From Acidimicrobiales bacterium (lineage in GTDB: Bacteria > Actinomycetota > Acidimicrobiia > Acidimicrobiales > Aldehydirespiratoraceae): 64,000 nt of DNA. The first letter of the stretch is position 1; every line of letters begins with the position of its first letter. The DNA lies in contig JAQWMR010000019.1 in the NCBI GenBank assembly GCA_029246685.1, positions 1 through 64,000 of the forward strand, in the 5' to 3' direction. The notes below the pieces were generated by a model. The model worked only from the letters and a program-made list of their open reading frames with translations. It was not told the DNA's origin and ran no database searches. Positions 8,642 to 17,905 of the stretch are shown here, piece after piece. Both the position numbers and the translations under genes were made by a program.

Positions 8642-9328
8642 TCAGTCCACATCTCGTGTGGAACACAACAATGTGGCTGCTGCGATCGCCGCTGTCTCGG
8701 CTCGCAGGACCGGTCCGGCGAGCCGAACGGCGGGGAGGCCGACAGAACGCTCATCATCGTCCCACCCTCCTTCGGGCCCGACCAGGATCATCGGCCGTTG
8801 GAGCGACACCGGCACCCCGGTGCGATCGGCCATCGCAACGCCGGGTTCGCGGGCGAGCGCGGCGAAGGTCGTCAGCTCGTCGATCCGCGGCAGCCACGCT
8901 CGACGACACTGCATCACCGCTTCGCGGGCGACCCGGCGCAGGCGCTCGGCATTCTTCGCGGCCTTCGCTTCGTCCCAGCGGACGACCGACCGTTGTGCGG
9001 AGAACGGCACGATGCGGTCCACTCCCAGCTCGGTGAGCTTCTGGACGATCAGCTCCGGCCGACCCCCCTTGACGAGCGCGAACCCGACGGTGATTGACGG
9101 CTCCGGGAGCACAACGTGCGTTGCGTCAGAGACGGGCTCCACGACGTCGCCGTACGTGCAGGCCCGCCACGCGCCGGCGCCGTCGCCAACGGTGATGGGG
9201 TCACCAGAGCGAATCCGCAGAACCCGCTCGAGGTGATGGCGGTCGTCGTCGACCAGGACGGGAGCTGCGACATCGGCGACGAGAACATGCGGACCGTGCG
9301 ATCCGTCGGGCGCGTCGAGGGCAGTCAC
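8642..9328 (-). CDS. rsmE: 16S rRNA m3U1498 methyltransferase RsmE
   Basis: This SPOUT-class enzyme methylates U1498 of 16S rRNA using S-adenosylmethionine. Visible family landmarks are RHHLERVLRIRSGD near the N-terminus, KGGRPELIVQKLTELGV in the middle, and the SAM-binding knot VGPEGGW followed by LAGPVLRAETAAIAA. At about 228 residues it is near the usual family length. GTG at 9328 is chosen because TGAGG precedes it by 8 bases. GTG at 9334 is an alternative, and the longer open frame overlapping dnaJ has no similarity. It immediately follows dnaJ on the same strand. Confidence 0.88.
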   Translation of the reverse strand: MTALDAPDGSHGPHVLVADVAAPVLVDDDRHHLERVLRIRSGDPITVGDGAGAWRACTYGDVVEPVSDATHVVLPEPSITVGFALVKGGRPELIVQKLTELGVDRIVPFSAQRSVVRWDEAKAAKNAERLRRVAREAVMQCRRAWLPRIDELTTFAALAREPGVAMADRTGVPVSLQRPMILVGPEGGWDDDERSVGLPAVRLAGPVLRAETAAIAAATLLCSTRDVD

Positions 9329-9338
9329 CGCCACGACC

Positions 9339-10433
9339 TCACGAGAAGGCGGACTTGATCCGCGAGAAGAGGCCCTGGCCCGGCTCGGCGACGGCGATGC
9401 CGCGAGATGTCGCGAACTGGCGAAGCAGGTCTTCCTGCTCGTCGGTGAGCTCGTCCGGAACCTCGACAACGATGCGAACCCGCAGATCACCGCGGCCCCG
9501 GCCGCGCACATGCGGCACACCGCGACCACGTAGGCGGAACACCGTGCCGGACTCGCTGGCGCGTGGGATCACGAGATCCTCCAGGCCGTCGAGTGTCTGG
9601 TATTCGATGTGCGCGCCGAGCGCGGCCTGCACGAACGGAACGTGGAAGTCGTGGACGAGATCGTCGCCGTCGCGGCGGAACGTGGGGTGTGGTCGAAGTC
9701 GGACGTGGACGTAGAGATCGCCTGCACCGCCTCCGCGGGGCCCGGCCGCTCCCCGTCCGGTGAGCCGCAATGTGGATCCGTCATCCACGCCAGCCGGAAC
9801 CTCGACGCTGTACGTGCGGTTCTCGATGGCGCGGCCCTGGCCTTCGCACATGCCGCACGGTGTCTCGATCGTCTGCCCGATACCGCCGCAGGACGGACAG
9901 GCGCTGGCCGTGACCATCTGACCGAGCACGGACTGACGGACCCGGCGGACCTGGCCCGCGCCGCCGCACTCGTCACAGGTGGTCGGCGCAGTGCCGACCG
10001 CGGCCCCGGAACCGTCACACGGCTCGCAGCGAACCGCGGTGCGAATGGTGACCTCGCGTTCGCCGCCGAAGACGACGTCTTCGAGGTCCAGGTCCACGTG
10101 CGCTTCGAGATCCTCGCCCCGGGGCGGACCGCTGCGGCCGCCACCACCGAAGCCGACGTTGCCGCCGAAGAACGCCTCGAAGATATCGCCCAGGCCGGCG
10201 CCGAAGTCGGCGCCCTGCGGCTGGTCCGATCCGAACCGATCGAAGCGGGCACGGCGGTCGGGATCCGACAACACCTCGTAGGCGGCGCCGATCGTCTTGA
10301 ACGTGGCTTCCGCGTCGGCATCGCCCGGATTCACATCCGGGTGGTACTGGCGCGCAAGTTTCTTGTACGCCCGTTTGATCTCTTCTTGAGTCGCGCTCGG
10401 GTCAACCCCGAGTGTCTCGTAATAGTCAGCCAT
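9339..10433 (-). CDS. dnaJ: Chaperone DnaJ (zinc-binding, type I)
   Basis: DnaJ stimulates DnaK ATPase and holds unfolded proteins. The 364-residue protein has a J domain with HPD (YHPDVN, about 31-36), a Gly-rich stretch (GAGLGDIFEAFFGGNVGFGG), and four CxxCxGxG repeats binding two zinc ions (CEPCDGSG, CDECGGAG, CPSCGGIG, CGMCEGQG). A C-terminal substrate-binding domain follows. Its ATG overlaps the hrcA stop (TGATG), so it is coupled to that repressor gene. dnaK and grpE are not in the window. Confidence 0.96.
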   Translation of the reverse strand: MADYYETLGVDPSATQEEIKRAYKKLARQYHPDVNPGDADAEATFKTIGAAYEVLSDPDRRARFDRFGSDQPQGADFGAGLGDIFEAFFGGNVGFGGGGRSGPPRGEDLEAHVDLDLEDVVFGGEREVTIRTAVRCEPCDGSGAAVGTAPTTCDECGGAGQVRRVRQSVLGQMVTASACPSCGGIGQTIETPCGMCEGQGRAIENRTYSVEVPAGVDDGSTLRLTGRGAAGPRGGGAGDLYVHVRLRPHPTFRRDGDDLVHDFHVPFVQAALGAHIEYQTLDGLEDLVIPRASESGTVFRLRGRGVPHVRGRGRGDLRVRIVVEVPDELTDEQEDLLRQFATSRGIAVAEPGQGLFSRIKSAFS

Positions 10434-11422
10434 CAGCCCTCGGAGAGAACGTTACCGAGGCGTTGACTCACTACCGCGACAGCGGCCAGTGCTTGGCTGT
10501 AGTTCATACGGGTTGGCCCGAGCACCCCGATGGTGCCGGCCGTTTCGCCCTCGATCACGTACGGCGCGACCACAAGCGAACACTCGGCGAGCGGCTCGAC
10601 GCCGGTCTCCTCGCCAATCGCAACTCGCTGGCCCCGCTCGAGCACGTCGCTTAAGAGCGACACCACAACGATCTGCTGCTCGAGGATCGTGAGGATGTCG
10701 CGCACTTTCTCGACCGCTTCGAAGGCGCTCGCCACCCGCGACGCACCACCGACGAACACCTCGGCTTCGCGCCCTGCTGCACTCAGCGCCGCGAGGGCAG
10801 CCGACAGGAGTGGGTCCTTCTCCCCCATCGTGTCGATCTCGAGTTCGGCCAGCGTCTTGCCGTCCACCGCGGCGGCCAGGCGACGGCCGGCATCCTCGAC
10901 GATCTCAGGAGTGAGCTCGGTGGCGACTTCGACGGTTCGCTTCTCGATCACGCCGTTCGACATCACGGCGACGACCATCGCGATGTGGGTCGAGAGGTCG
11001 ACCAGCTGCGTCGACCGAATCGTGGCGACGGAGCCGCTCGGGCCAACGACGACCGCTGCGCAATCCGTGAGCGAGGTGAGGAGGTCAGAGGTACGAGACA
11101 ACGTGGATTCGAGTTCGCGGCCGGTCGAATCGAAGAAGTCGCGGACGCGGCCGCGGTCCTGCGGCACAAGCGCCGGTGCCAGACCTCGTAGCCGGTCGAC
11201 GAAGAAGCGATAGCCCTTGTCCGCGGGGATCCGGCCCGCGCTTGTGTGCGGTTGGACCAGGTAGCCCTGCTCCTCGAGCGAAGCCATCTCGTTGCGCACG
11301 GTCGCGGACGACACGGCGACGCTCGGCGCATCGGCGATTCGACCGGATCCGACGGGCTGCGCAGTCTCGATGTACTCCTGGACGACAGCCGAAAGGATCG
11401 CGGCTTTCCGGTCGTCGAGCAT
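10433..11422 (-). CDS. hrcA: Heat-shock repressor HrcA
   Basis: HrcA represses class I heat-shock genes by binding CIRCE operators. The 329-residue protein has the typical N-terminal winged helix (LSAVVQEYIETAQPVGSG, SSATVRNEMASLEEQGYL, QPHTSAGRIPADKGYRFFVD) and the family C-terminal segment (VVAPYVIEGETAGTIGVLGP, RMNYSQALAAV). It leads a compact hrcA-dnaJ-rsmE group that starts 33 bases after lepA. No CIRCE-like inverted repeat is visible in that short gap, so its operator targets must lie elsewhere. Confidence 0.95.
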   Translation of the reverse strand: MLDDRKAAILSAVVQEYIETAQPVGSGRIADAPSVAVSSATVRNEMASLEEQGYLVQPHTSAGRIPADKGYRFFVDRLRGLAPALVPQDRGRVRDFFDSTGRELESTLSRTSDLLTSLTDCAAVVVGPSGSVATIRSTQLVDLSTHIAMVVAVMSNGVIEKRTVEVATELTPEIVEDAGRRLAAAVDGKTLAELEIDTMGEKDPLLSAALAALSAAGREAEVFVGGASRVASAFEAVEKVRDILTILEQQIVVVSLLSDVLERGQRVAIGEETGVEPLAECSLVVAPYVIEGETAGTIGVLGPTRMNYSQALAAVAVVSQRLGNVLSEG

Positions 11423-11455
11423 GTCGGCCAGAGTAGCCCCGGAGCGGGGCTTGCC

Positions 11456-13261
11456 TCAGTCCAGTTGGAGCGCGGAGATGAAGGCTTCCTGCGGGATGTC
11501 GACGCGGCCGATCGACTTCATCCGCTTCTTGCCTTCCTTCTGCTTCTTCAGGAGCTTGTTCTTGCGGGTCACGTCGCCGCCGTAGAGCTTCTCCGTCACG
11601 TCCTTGCGGAATGCGCGCACCGTGGTGCGGGCGATGATCTTGCCGCCGATGGCGGCCTGGATCGGCACCTCGAACTGTTGGCGCGGGATCAGCTCTTTCA
11701 GCTTGTCCGCCATCTTCTTGCCGTAGTCGTAAGCCTTGTCCTTGTGGACGATGGCGCTGAATGCATCGACCGGGTCGCCGTGGAGCAGGATGTCGACGCG
11801 CACGAGGCTGTCGATCGCGTAGTCCGCGGGGTCGTAGTCGAGGCTGGCGTAGCCCTGGGTGCGGCTCTTCAGTTGGTCGAAGAAGTCGATGACGACCTCG
11901 GCGAGCGGGAGCCGGTAGTGCAGCTCGACCCGCTCCGGGGAGAGATACTCCATCTTGATCATCTCGCCGCGCCGGGTCTGGCAGAGATCCATGATCGTGC
12001 CGGTGAAGTCCGTCGGGGTGAGGATGCTCGCCTTCAGGTACGGCTCGGCGATGCTCACGATCTCGGCTGCCGACGGCAGATCCGACGGGTTGGAGACCAC
12101 GAGTTCGCTGCCGTCGGCCTTGGTGATGTGGTACTCGACGGACGGCGCGGTGGAGATCAGCGTGAGGTCGAACTCGCGCTCCAGGCGCTCGCGGACGATC
12201 TCCATGTGGAGCAGTCCGAGGAACCCGCACCGGAATCCGAAACCGAGCGCGCCCGACGTCTCCGGCTCGAACGTGAATGATGAGTCGTTGAGCCGCAGCT
12301 TCTCGAGGGCTTCACGGAGGTCGGTGAACTCATCGCCGTCGATGGGGTACAGACCCGAGAAGACCATCGGCTTCGGTTCCGCGTACCCATCGAGCGGCTC
12401 CGTCGCCCCCTTTCGCTCCAACGTGACCGTCTCACCCGAGCGGGCCTCGCCGACGTCCTTGATGCCCGCGATGAGATAGCCGGTCTCGCCGGGACCGAGC
12501 TGGTCGACGGGCATGTTGTCCGGCGTGCGCACGCCGATCTCGTCGACGTCGTGGCTCGTGCCGGCTTGCAGGAACCGAAGCTTGTCGTTGCTGCGCAGGA
12601 CTCCGTTGACGACACGGATCGACGACACCACGCCGCGGTACTGGTCGAAATGGGAGTCGAAGATCAGCGCTTGGAGTGGCTCGCCGGCATCGCCCTCGGG
12701 TGCGGGGGTGGTGGCGACCACCGCATCGAGGAGCTCGCCGACGCCCTCGCCCGTCTTGGCCGAGATGCGGAGAATGTCCTGAGCCGGAATGCCGAGCACG
12801 TTCTCGATCTCTGCGGCGTAGCGATCAGGTTCGGCTGCCGGCAGATCGATCTTGTTGAGACAGGCGACGATCTCGAGCTCGTTCTCCATGGCGAGGTAGC
12901 AGTTGGCCAGGGTTTGCGCCTCGATTCCCTGCGCCGCGTCGACCACCAGGATCACGCTCTCGCAGGCAGCGAGCGACCGACTGACTTCGTAGCCGAAGTC
13001 CACGTGGCCCGGCGTGTCGATCAAATTGACGACGTGGTCGTCCCACTCCAAGCGGACTGACTGGAGCTTGATCGTGATCCCCCGCTCGCGCTCGAGATCC
13101 ATCGAGTCCAGGTACTGGGCGCGCATGTCCCGAGCGTCGACCGCTCCGGTCAGCTCCAGCATTCGATCGGCGAGAGTGGACTTGCCGTGATCGATGTGGG
13201 CGATGATCGAAGTGTTGCGGATCCGATCGAGCTCCATGTCCTCGCGACGATACCGATGCAT
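11456..13261 (-). CDS. lepA: Elongation factor 4 (LepA)
   Basis: This ribosome-bound translational GTPase promotes back-translocation or ribosome biogenesis under stress. The 601 residues contain the G-domain motifs [17 protein letters not shown] and [11 protein letters not shown]-like domains II, III and V, and the LepA-specific C-terminus ([20 protein letters not shown]). An internal ATG at 13237 (MELDRIRN) is closer to the usual family start and may be the real one. Neither start has a good SD. rpsT lies divergently upstream, as in many actinobacteria. Confidence 0.95.
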   Translation of the reverse strand: MHRYRREDMELDRIRNTSIIAHIDHGKSTLADRMLELTGAVDARDMRAQYLDSMDLERERGITIKLQSVRLEWDDHVVNLIDTPGHVDFGYEVSRSLAACESVILVVDAAQGIEAQTLANCYLAMENELEIVACLNKIDLPAAEPDRYAAEIENVLGIPAQDILRISAKTGEGVGELLDAVVATTPAPEGDAGEPLQALIFDSHFDQYRGVVSSIRVVNGVLRSNDKLRFLQAGTSHDVDEIGVRTPDNMPVDQLGPGETGYLIAGIKDVGEARSGETVTLERKGATEPLDGYAEPKPMVFSGLYPIDGDEFTDLREALEKLRLNDSSFTFEPETSGALGFGFRCGFLGLLHMEIVRERLEREFDLTLISTAPSVEYHITKADGSELVVSNPSDLPSAAEIVSIAEPYLKASILTPTDFTGTIMDLCQTRRGEMIKMEYLSPERVELHYRLPLAEVVIDFFDQLKSRTQGYASLDYDPADYAIDSLVRVDILLHGDPVDAFSAIVHKDKAYDYGKKMADKLKELIPRQQFEVPIQAAIGGKIIARTTVRAFRKDVTEKLYGGDVTRKNKLLKKQKEGKKRMKSIGRVDIPQEAFISALQLD

Positions 13262-13342
13262 AGGTGCGTTCCCGTGTCAGGGCCCGATACCCTTGCGGAC
13301 TGTTCTTTCGTGCGGATTCCTCCGTAGACTCAGTAGGTAGAC

Positions 13343-13612
13343 GTGGCAAACATCAAGTCGCAAATCAAGCGCAATCGGCAGACCGAGAAGCGCAACCTCC
13401 GCAACCGCAAGGTTCGTTCGGAGCTTCACACCCGCACCAAGTCCGCGCTCGGCGCATTGGACGAGGGCAGTGCTGATGGACCCAGTGCCGAAGAGGCCGT
13501 TGCCGACGCCATCAAGCGTCTCGACAAGGCTGCGCAGAAGGGCGTCATCAAGAAGAACACGGCCGCCCGCCGCAAGAGCCGCCTCGCCAAAAAGCTGGCC
13601 GCTCAGCAGTAA
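13343..13612 (+). CDS. rpsT: 30S ribosomal protein S20
   Basis: S20 binds 16S rRNA near its 5' end during early 30S assembly. The 89-residue basic helical protein begins MANIKSQIKRNRQTEKRN and ends with KNTAARRKSRLAKKLAA, both typical. GTG at 13343 is the start, with weak AGG upstream. TAGACT, about 12 bases before the start, could be the -10, giving a very short leader. It is monocistronic, divergent from lepA and convergent with holA. Confidence 0.96.
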   Translation: MANIKSQIKRNRQTEKRNLRNRKVRSELHTRTKSALGALDEGSADGPSAEEAVADAIKRLDKAAQKGVIKKNTAARRKSRLAKKLAAQQ

Positions 13613-13633
13613 CTGCCAACCAGATTTCGATTC

Positions 13634-13671
13634 AGACGCCGGCCTCGAGGCCGGCGTCTCGTCGTTTTCTC
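13634..13671. terminator. Terminator between rpsT and holA
   Basis: A perfect 26-base palindrome (13-base arms AGACGCCGGCCTC / GAGGCCGGCGTCT, 13634-13659) is followed by CGTCGTTTTCT. It lies between convergent rpsT and holA and probably ends rpsT transcription. It may act in both directions. Confidence 0.75.
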
Positions 13672-13673
13672 AA

Positions 13674-14714
13674 CTAGCGGCGGGCGCTGAGGGTGGCGAG
13701 TCTTGCCACGAGGACTTCCATGACGAGTTCGGGAGGCCAGTCCACGGTGCCCCGCAGCTGCATGTCGGCGTTGGCGAGGAGCTCGATCGCCCGCGACAGC
13801 TTCTCGGTGCCGAGCTTGCGGCTTTGGCTGAGCGCCTTCTTGGCCGGGAAGGTGGAACCCTTCATCCCGAGCAGCTCGGCAGCCTGCTTGTCGCTGCCGA
13901 CACCAGCGCCGTCGAGGCGGAGCATGTTGCTGTAGCGCCGGTGCAGCGTGGCCATCAGCCGGAACGCCGCGCCGTTGCGATCCGCCGGGGCGCTTTCATA
14001 CGGAATGAGGCGGGTCAGCAGCTCCAGGCTGGCGGGCACATCGCCCTTGTCGATCGCGTCGTCCAGCGCCCACGGGACGGTGCCGCCCTTCTCCGTGCCG
14101 CCATAGGTCGCAACGCCTGCCGCGGTGACGGTCGCGCCGGCGCCGAGTGCGCCTTCAAGCGTGCGCAAGATGCCGATGAGTCGACCGGATTCGTCGCCGA
14201 TCAGGTCCTCGATCGCAGCGACCGCGTCATGGTCGAAATCGAGGTCGGATGCGCCGAGCTGGTCACGTAGCCAGACCCCGGCCTCCTTGCCGCGGCCGGC
14301 TGCGGTCTTGACGACAATGCCCCCGGCGACCTCGATCGCTTCCTTCAACGCCTTCGGAAGCGCTGGCATCTTGTCGACCTTTGGCTCGATGCCCTTCTCC
14401 CAGACGAGCACGAGGTCTGTGGTGTCCATCGGGTCGGTGAGCATCGCGACGAGCGGGCCGTAGTCGTCCTTGCGGGAGAAGCGACTGACGTGGCGACCCA
14501 CGACGACCCGCTTGTCCGTGAGGAAGGGCGGCGTGCGGGCCGCGTCGATCAGGCGAAGGGGGTCGTAGCCACCGTCGTCGTTCTTGTACTCGCCTTCGCT
14601 GAGGATCTCGAGCATGAGACCCCGATCCCCTTCGCCGACGAGGTCGTCCACGGTGTGAGTGACGGCTTCGCTGATCAGGACGGGATCGTCGCCGAGAATG
14701 AGGTGAAGGCTCAT
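13674..14714 (-). CDS. holA: DNA polymerase III delta subunit
   Basis: HolA is the clamp-loader delta subunit that opens the beta sliding clamp. The 346-residue protein has the HolA pattern: LHLILGDDPVLISEAV at the N-terminus, ARTPPFLTDKRVVVGR, VLVWEKG, and a helical C-terminal collar domain (PVDRNGAAFRLMATLHRRYSN-like region, then KLGTEKLSRAIELLANAD). No Walker A motif is present, as expected for delta. The ATG lies 6 bases after the folP stop. Its usual neighbour comEC is here only a remnant on the far side of folP. Confidence 0.92.
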   Translation of the reverse strand: MSLHLILGDDPVLISEAVTHTVDDLVGEGDRGLMLEILSEGEYKNDDGGYDPLRLIDAARTPPFLTDKRVVVGRHVSRFSRKDDYGPLVAMLTDPMDTTDLVLVWEKGIEPKVDKMPALPKALKEAIEVAGGIVVKTAAGRGKEAGVWLRDQLGASDLDFDHDAVAAIEDLIGDESGRLIGILRTLEGALGAGATVTAAGVATYGGTEKGGTVPWALDDAIDKGDVPASLELLTRLIPYESAPADRNGAAFRLMATLHRRYSNMLRLDGAGVGSDKQAAELLGMKGSTFPAKKALSQSRKLGTEKLSRAIELLANADMQLRGTVDWPPELVMEVLVARLATLSARR

Positions 14715-14720
14715 CGAACG

Positions 14721-15578
14721 TCAGCTTCGCCGATGTTCGAGGACGGCGCTCATCATGTCGGCGAGGCGGCGGTTGCCCTCCACGTCGTGGGCCCGCAGGA
14801 TCCGACAGCCGAGGGCGATTCCCAGCGCGTGGGTGCCGAACGTGGCGTCTCGGCGGTCGTCGAGATCGGCACCAGAGAGTTCTCCGAGGAACCCCTTGTT
14901 GCTTGCCGACAGGAACACCGGAAAGCCGAGCGCAACCAGATCGTCGCTGTGGCGAAGGAGCTCAGTGGACATGGCCGGGGTCTTGCCGAGGTCGAGCCCG
15001 GCGTCGACCATGATTCGCTCTGGCGGGATCCCTGCATCCAGAGCCCACTCAGCTCGGATGCGGAGGAACTCGGTGACGTCGACCCGGACGTCGTCGTATA
15101 TCGGCTCCGGGTCCGGAATGCGAGGCCCGATGCGGACCTGCGTGGCCACAACAGATGCGCCGTGTGCCGCTGCCACGTGGACGAACTGCGGGTCCGCGAA
15201 CCCGCTGATGTCGTTACCGATGCACGCGCCGGCCTTGCAGCTCTCGTCGAGGACCGATGCCCGGAACGTGTCGACCGATATCGGCAGATCGAAGCGGGCC
15301 CGCAACGCCTCGACCGCCGGGACGACGCGCTCCATCTCCTCCTCGGGCTTGACCTCGGGCCCGGGGCCGGCCTTGGAGCCGCCGACGTCGAGGAAGTCGG
15401 CCCCCTCGTCGACGAGCTGCTCGGCCTTCAGCAGGAACTCGTCGAAATCCCAGTACTGGCCGCCGTCGTAGAATGAGTCCGGTGTGCGGTTGAGGATGCC
15501 CATGACGAGCGCCCGGGTGGTGATGTCGAAGCGGGTGCTGCCGAGCTCGAGGAACATCGATGCCGACCCTACCGTCAC
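14721..15578 (-). CDS. folP: Dihydropteroate synthase-like protein
   Basis: DHPS joins p-aminobenzoate to the pterin pyrophosphate in folate synthesis. The 285-residue TIM-barrel protein keeps VMGILNRTPDSFYDGG, SVDTFRA, GNDISGF, LDLGKTP, the K-x-F/G-L-G loop (ASNKGFLGEL) and the terminal LRAHDV. The second loop reads DVGGSKAGPG instead of the usual D-x-GGESTRPG, so the mobile substrate loop differs. It may therefore be a FolP2-like paralogue rather than the housekeeping enzyme. GTG at 15578 overlaps the upstream stop (GTGA). An internal ATG at 15557 is possible. Confidence 0.8.
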   Translation of the reverse strand: MTVGSASMFLELGSTRFDITTRALVMGILNRTPDSFYDGGQYWDFDEFLLKAEQLVDEGADFLDVGGSKAGPGPEVKPEEEMERVVPAVEALRARFDLPISVDTFRASVLDESCKAGACIGNDISGFADPQFVHVAAAHGASVVATQVRIGPRIPDPEPIYDDVRVDVTEFLRIRAEWALDAGIPPERIMVDAGLDLGKTPAMSTELLRHSDDLVALGFPVFLSASNKGFLGELSGADLDDRRDATFGTHALGIALGCRILRAHDVEGNRRLADMMSAVLEHRRS

Positions 15579-16150
15579 TCGTCGGTCACCCCGAACGCGA
15601 TCTCGAGCCGAGGCTCGACGGCGACGATCGCGATGATGTGGCCCTCGACGACGATGGTCTGATCGGCCACCACCGTTCGCCCTCCGGGCACGCGGTGCAG
15701 AGGCGGAGCAGCCACCGGAACCGCGCCGAAGCGGTCGTGCAGAGCCAGGACCGCGTCAGCATCGGCTCGATCACCATCGAGGGAAATGATGAGCACGGGA
15801 GTTCGCACCCCCGCTTAGCGGAGCCGCTCCAGTACGGCCTGCGGTCGTCTTGGGTTGTCGAGGACCACGACCGTCGCCTCACGCTCATGGACGATCGCGA
15901 CACCGTCGCCCAGGACGGCCGGCCCGCTCCTTGGCGACTGAGCGATGGCGACCGCATGCGCGCACACCACCAGGACGACGACAAGCGCGAGCGGGCTCGC
16001 TCTTCGGCGCCGAATCGCCAACAGCACCGCCCCTGCCAGAACCAGGAGCTGGCGCCCGGCGAGCAGGGCCGCCGGTGCCGCGGCCGCCATGCGGACACAC
16101 CGCCGATCCACCAGAGCAGGGATCTGGTCGGGAGAGGAAGCCGCCCGCAT
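15575..16150 (-). pseudogene. ComEC C-terminal remnant with in-frame TAA
   Basis: Read through, this frame gives two hydrophobic segments (ALLAGRQLLVLAGAVLLAI, SPLALVVVLVVCAHAVAIA). A soluble part follows, resembling the metallo-beta-lactamase-like end of the DNA-uptake channel ComEC: GDGVAIVHEREATVVVLDN, RPQAVLERLR, stop, AGVRTPVLIISLDGD, then PPLHRVPGGRTVV. The TAA at 15817-15815 interrupts an otherwise continuous match, and the first two thirds of a normal comEC are absent. comEC normally sits next to holA in actinobacteria, which supports the reading. The 77-codon part after the stop could still be translated from an internal start. Confidence 0.55.
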
Positions 16151-16175
16151 GCGCGGGCACCGCGACTGACGCGGC

Positions 16176-16874
16176 TCAGAAGAGTGCGGCGCTGAGCTTC
16201 CGGCGCCAGTTCGCGGTGCGATCGTCCTCCGGTCCGAGAACCTCGAGCAGGTCCACGAATTGCTGACGGGCGTCGTCATCCGTCTTCACCGTGGTGAGCA
16301 ACTCCGCGAGGGTTGCCTCGACGTCGTCGCCCACTCCCCCGGTACGGGCCAACGCCGCGATGCGGCGGGTCTCGGCCGACTCAGGGATCCGTTCGAGGAG
16401 CTGGAGCCCCGTCTCGACCTCGCCTTGATTCACGAGCAGCTCGGCCAAGCCGGTGACGGCGGCGGGGTTGTCTGCTTCGAGTTCGAGCGCCTTGACCAGC
16501 GAGGCCTCGTCGCCCGCCTCGATCAGCTTCTCGATCTCGGTTGCCTCGGTCGTGGGCACGAGACGCTCGACAAACTCCCGGATCTGCGCTTCTCCCTGGG
16601 CTCCCATGAACCCGTCCACAACCTGGCCGTCTTTCATCGCGTAGACCGCGGGGATCGACTGGACCTTGAAGGCTTGAGAGACCGAAGGGTTGGCGTCGAC
16701 GTCGACCTTCGCGAGTTCGACCTGGCCGTTCGTCTCGGCAATGACCTTCTCCAGGATCGGGCCGATCTGCTTGCACGGCTCGCACCACTCGGCCCAGAGG
16801 TCCACCACGACGGGGACGGTCTTGGACCGCTCCACCACATCGGTCTCGAACGTTGCGTCTGTTACGTCAGCCAT
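16176..16874 (-). CDS. Thioredoxin-domain/TPR co-chaperone (CnoX/YbbN-like)
   Basis: The 232-residue protein has an N-terminal thioredoxin fold with the active site WAEWCEPCK (about 29-37), the cis-Pro segment VQSIPAVYAMKDGQ, and a C-terminal helical tetratricopeptide-like half (NPAAVTGLAELLVNQGEVE, ARQQFVDLLEVLGPED). This is the arrangement of CnoX/YbbN chaperedoxins, which protect proteins from oxidative aggregation. A full CxxC suggests redox activity. ATG at 16874 is chosen, as upstream sequence has no similarity. It diverges from the PAC2 gene across 98 bases. Confidence 0.85.
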   Translation of the reverse strand: MADVTDATFETDVVERSKTVPVVVDLWAEWCEPCKQIGPILEKVIAETNGQVELAKVDVDANPSVSQAFKVQSIPAVYAMKDGQVVDGFMGAQGEAQIREFVERLVPTTEATEIEKLIEAGDEASLVKALELEADNPAAVTGLAELLVNQGEVETGLQLLERIPESAETRRIAALARTGGVGDDVEATLAELLTTVKTDDDARQQFVDLLEVLGPEDDRTANWRRKLSAALF

Positions 16875-16972
16875 CGTGGTTTTCAACGTAGCCGACGCCC
16901 ACCGCATTCCCGCTCGGCGACGGGCCCGCCGTATCGACGCCCCACCCGCGAACGTGATCAGATGCGATTCTC

Positions 16973-17905
16973 GTGAACAACCCGACTGAGCCGAGCGACC
17001 TCTACACCGTGCTGCGCACACCGGATCTCATCGATCCGGTGCTCGTCGTTCACTTCGACGGCTGGATCGATGCCGGCGTGTCCGCGGGCCAAGCCGTGCG
17101 GCACCTGATCGAATCGTGCGGCGCCGATCCGCTGGTCGAGTTCGACACCGAGTCGTTGCTGGACCACCGCGCTCGTCGCCCGGTGATGCATATCGTCGAC
17201 GGCGTGAACGCCGGCATCGACTGGCCCACGATCGAGATCACGAGCGGCCGCGACAGCAACGACCGCGACGTGCTCGTTCTGAGCGGAGCCGAGCCGGACC
17301 ACAACTGGCGAACGTTCATCAGTGCGGTGGTCGAGCTCGCCGAGGGCTTCGGTGTTCGGCGAGTCGTCGCCCTCGGGGCGTACCCAGCCGCTGTCCCCCA
17401 TACCCGACCGTCGCGCCTCACGGTCACCTCACCCACCGTCGACCTCGCTCGCAGCAACGAGCCCCGGGCCACGCTCGACGTTCCCGCGGGAATGGCGGCC
17501 GTGCTGGAGCAGGCGTTCGACGCGGCCGGCATCGAGGCCCTCACCATGTGGGCGCAAGTGCCCCACTACATCCCCTCCGGCCCGTATCCGGCCGCGAGCC
17601 AGGCTCTGATCGAAGGACTCAGCGAGAGCGCTCACGTGTCTGTCACCGTGGGCTCCCTCGGTGAGCAGGCGCTGGCCACCCGCAATCGGTTGGACGACCT
17701 CGTCGCCGACGAGGACGGCCACCAGGCGATGATCGGCGAACTCGAACGCCAGCACGACCAGTTCAGCCACGACGGCGAGACGCTGCCCACGTCCGATGAG
17801 CTCGCCGAGGAAGTCGAGAACTTCCTGCGGTCCCAGGACGACGAACCCGACGGCGAAGTCACTGACGAATCCGACACCCCTGACAATCCTGGAGACGACG
17901 AATGA
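16973..17905 (+). CDS. PAC2 family protein
   Basis: The 310-residue protein belongs to the PAC2 (proteasome assembly chaperone-like) family widespread in actinobacteria. Recognisable segments are LIDPVLVVHFDGWIDAGVSA at the N-terminus, GVRRVVALGAYPAAVPHTRP in the middle, and TMWAQVPHYIPSGPYPAAS. A long acidic C-terminal tail ends DNPGDDE. The bacterial role is unproven, and a link to the proteasome is only inferred from the family. GTG at 16973 is the start. The stop overlaps the next ATG by 4 bases. Confidence 0.85.
   Translation: MNNPTEPSDLYTVLRTPDLIDPVLVVHFDGWIDAGVSAGQAVRHLIESCGADPLVEFDTESLLDHRARRPVMHIVDGVNAGIDWPTIEITSGRDSNDRDVLVLSGAEPDHNWRTFISAVVELAEGFGVRRVVALGAYPAAVPHTRPSRLTVTSPTVDLARSNEPRATLDVPAGMAAVLEQAFDAAGIEALTMWAQVPHYIPSGPYPAASQALIEGLSESAHVSVTVGSLGEQALATRNRLDDLVADEDGHQAMIGELERQHDQFSHDGETLPTSDELAEEVENFLRSQDDEPDGEVTDESDTPDNPGDDE

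Noticed and set aside
11423-11455. CIRCE operator upstream of hrcA
   Set aside because: The 33-base gap contains no TTAGCACTC/GAGTGCTAA inverted repeat.
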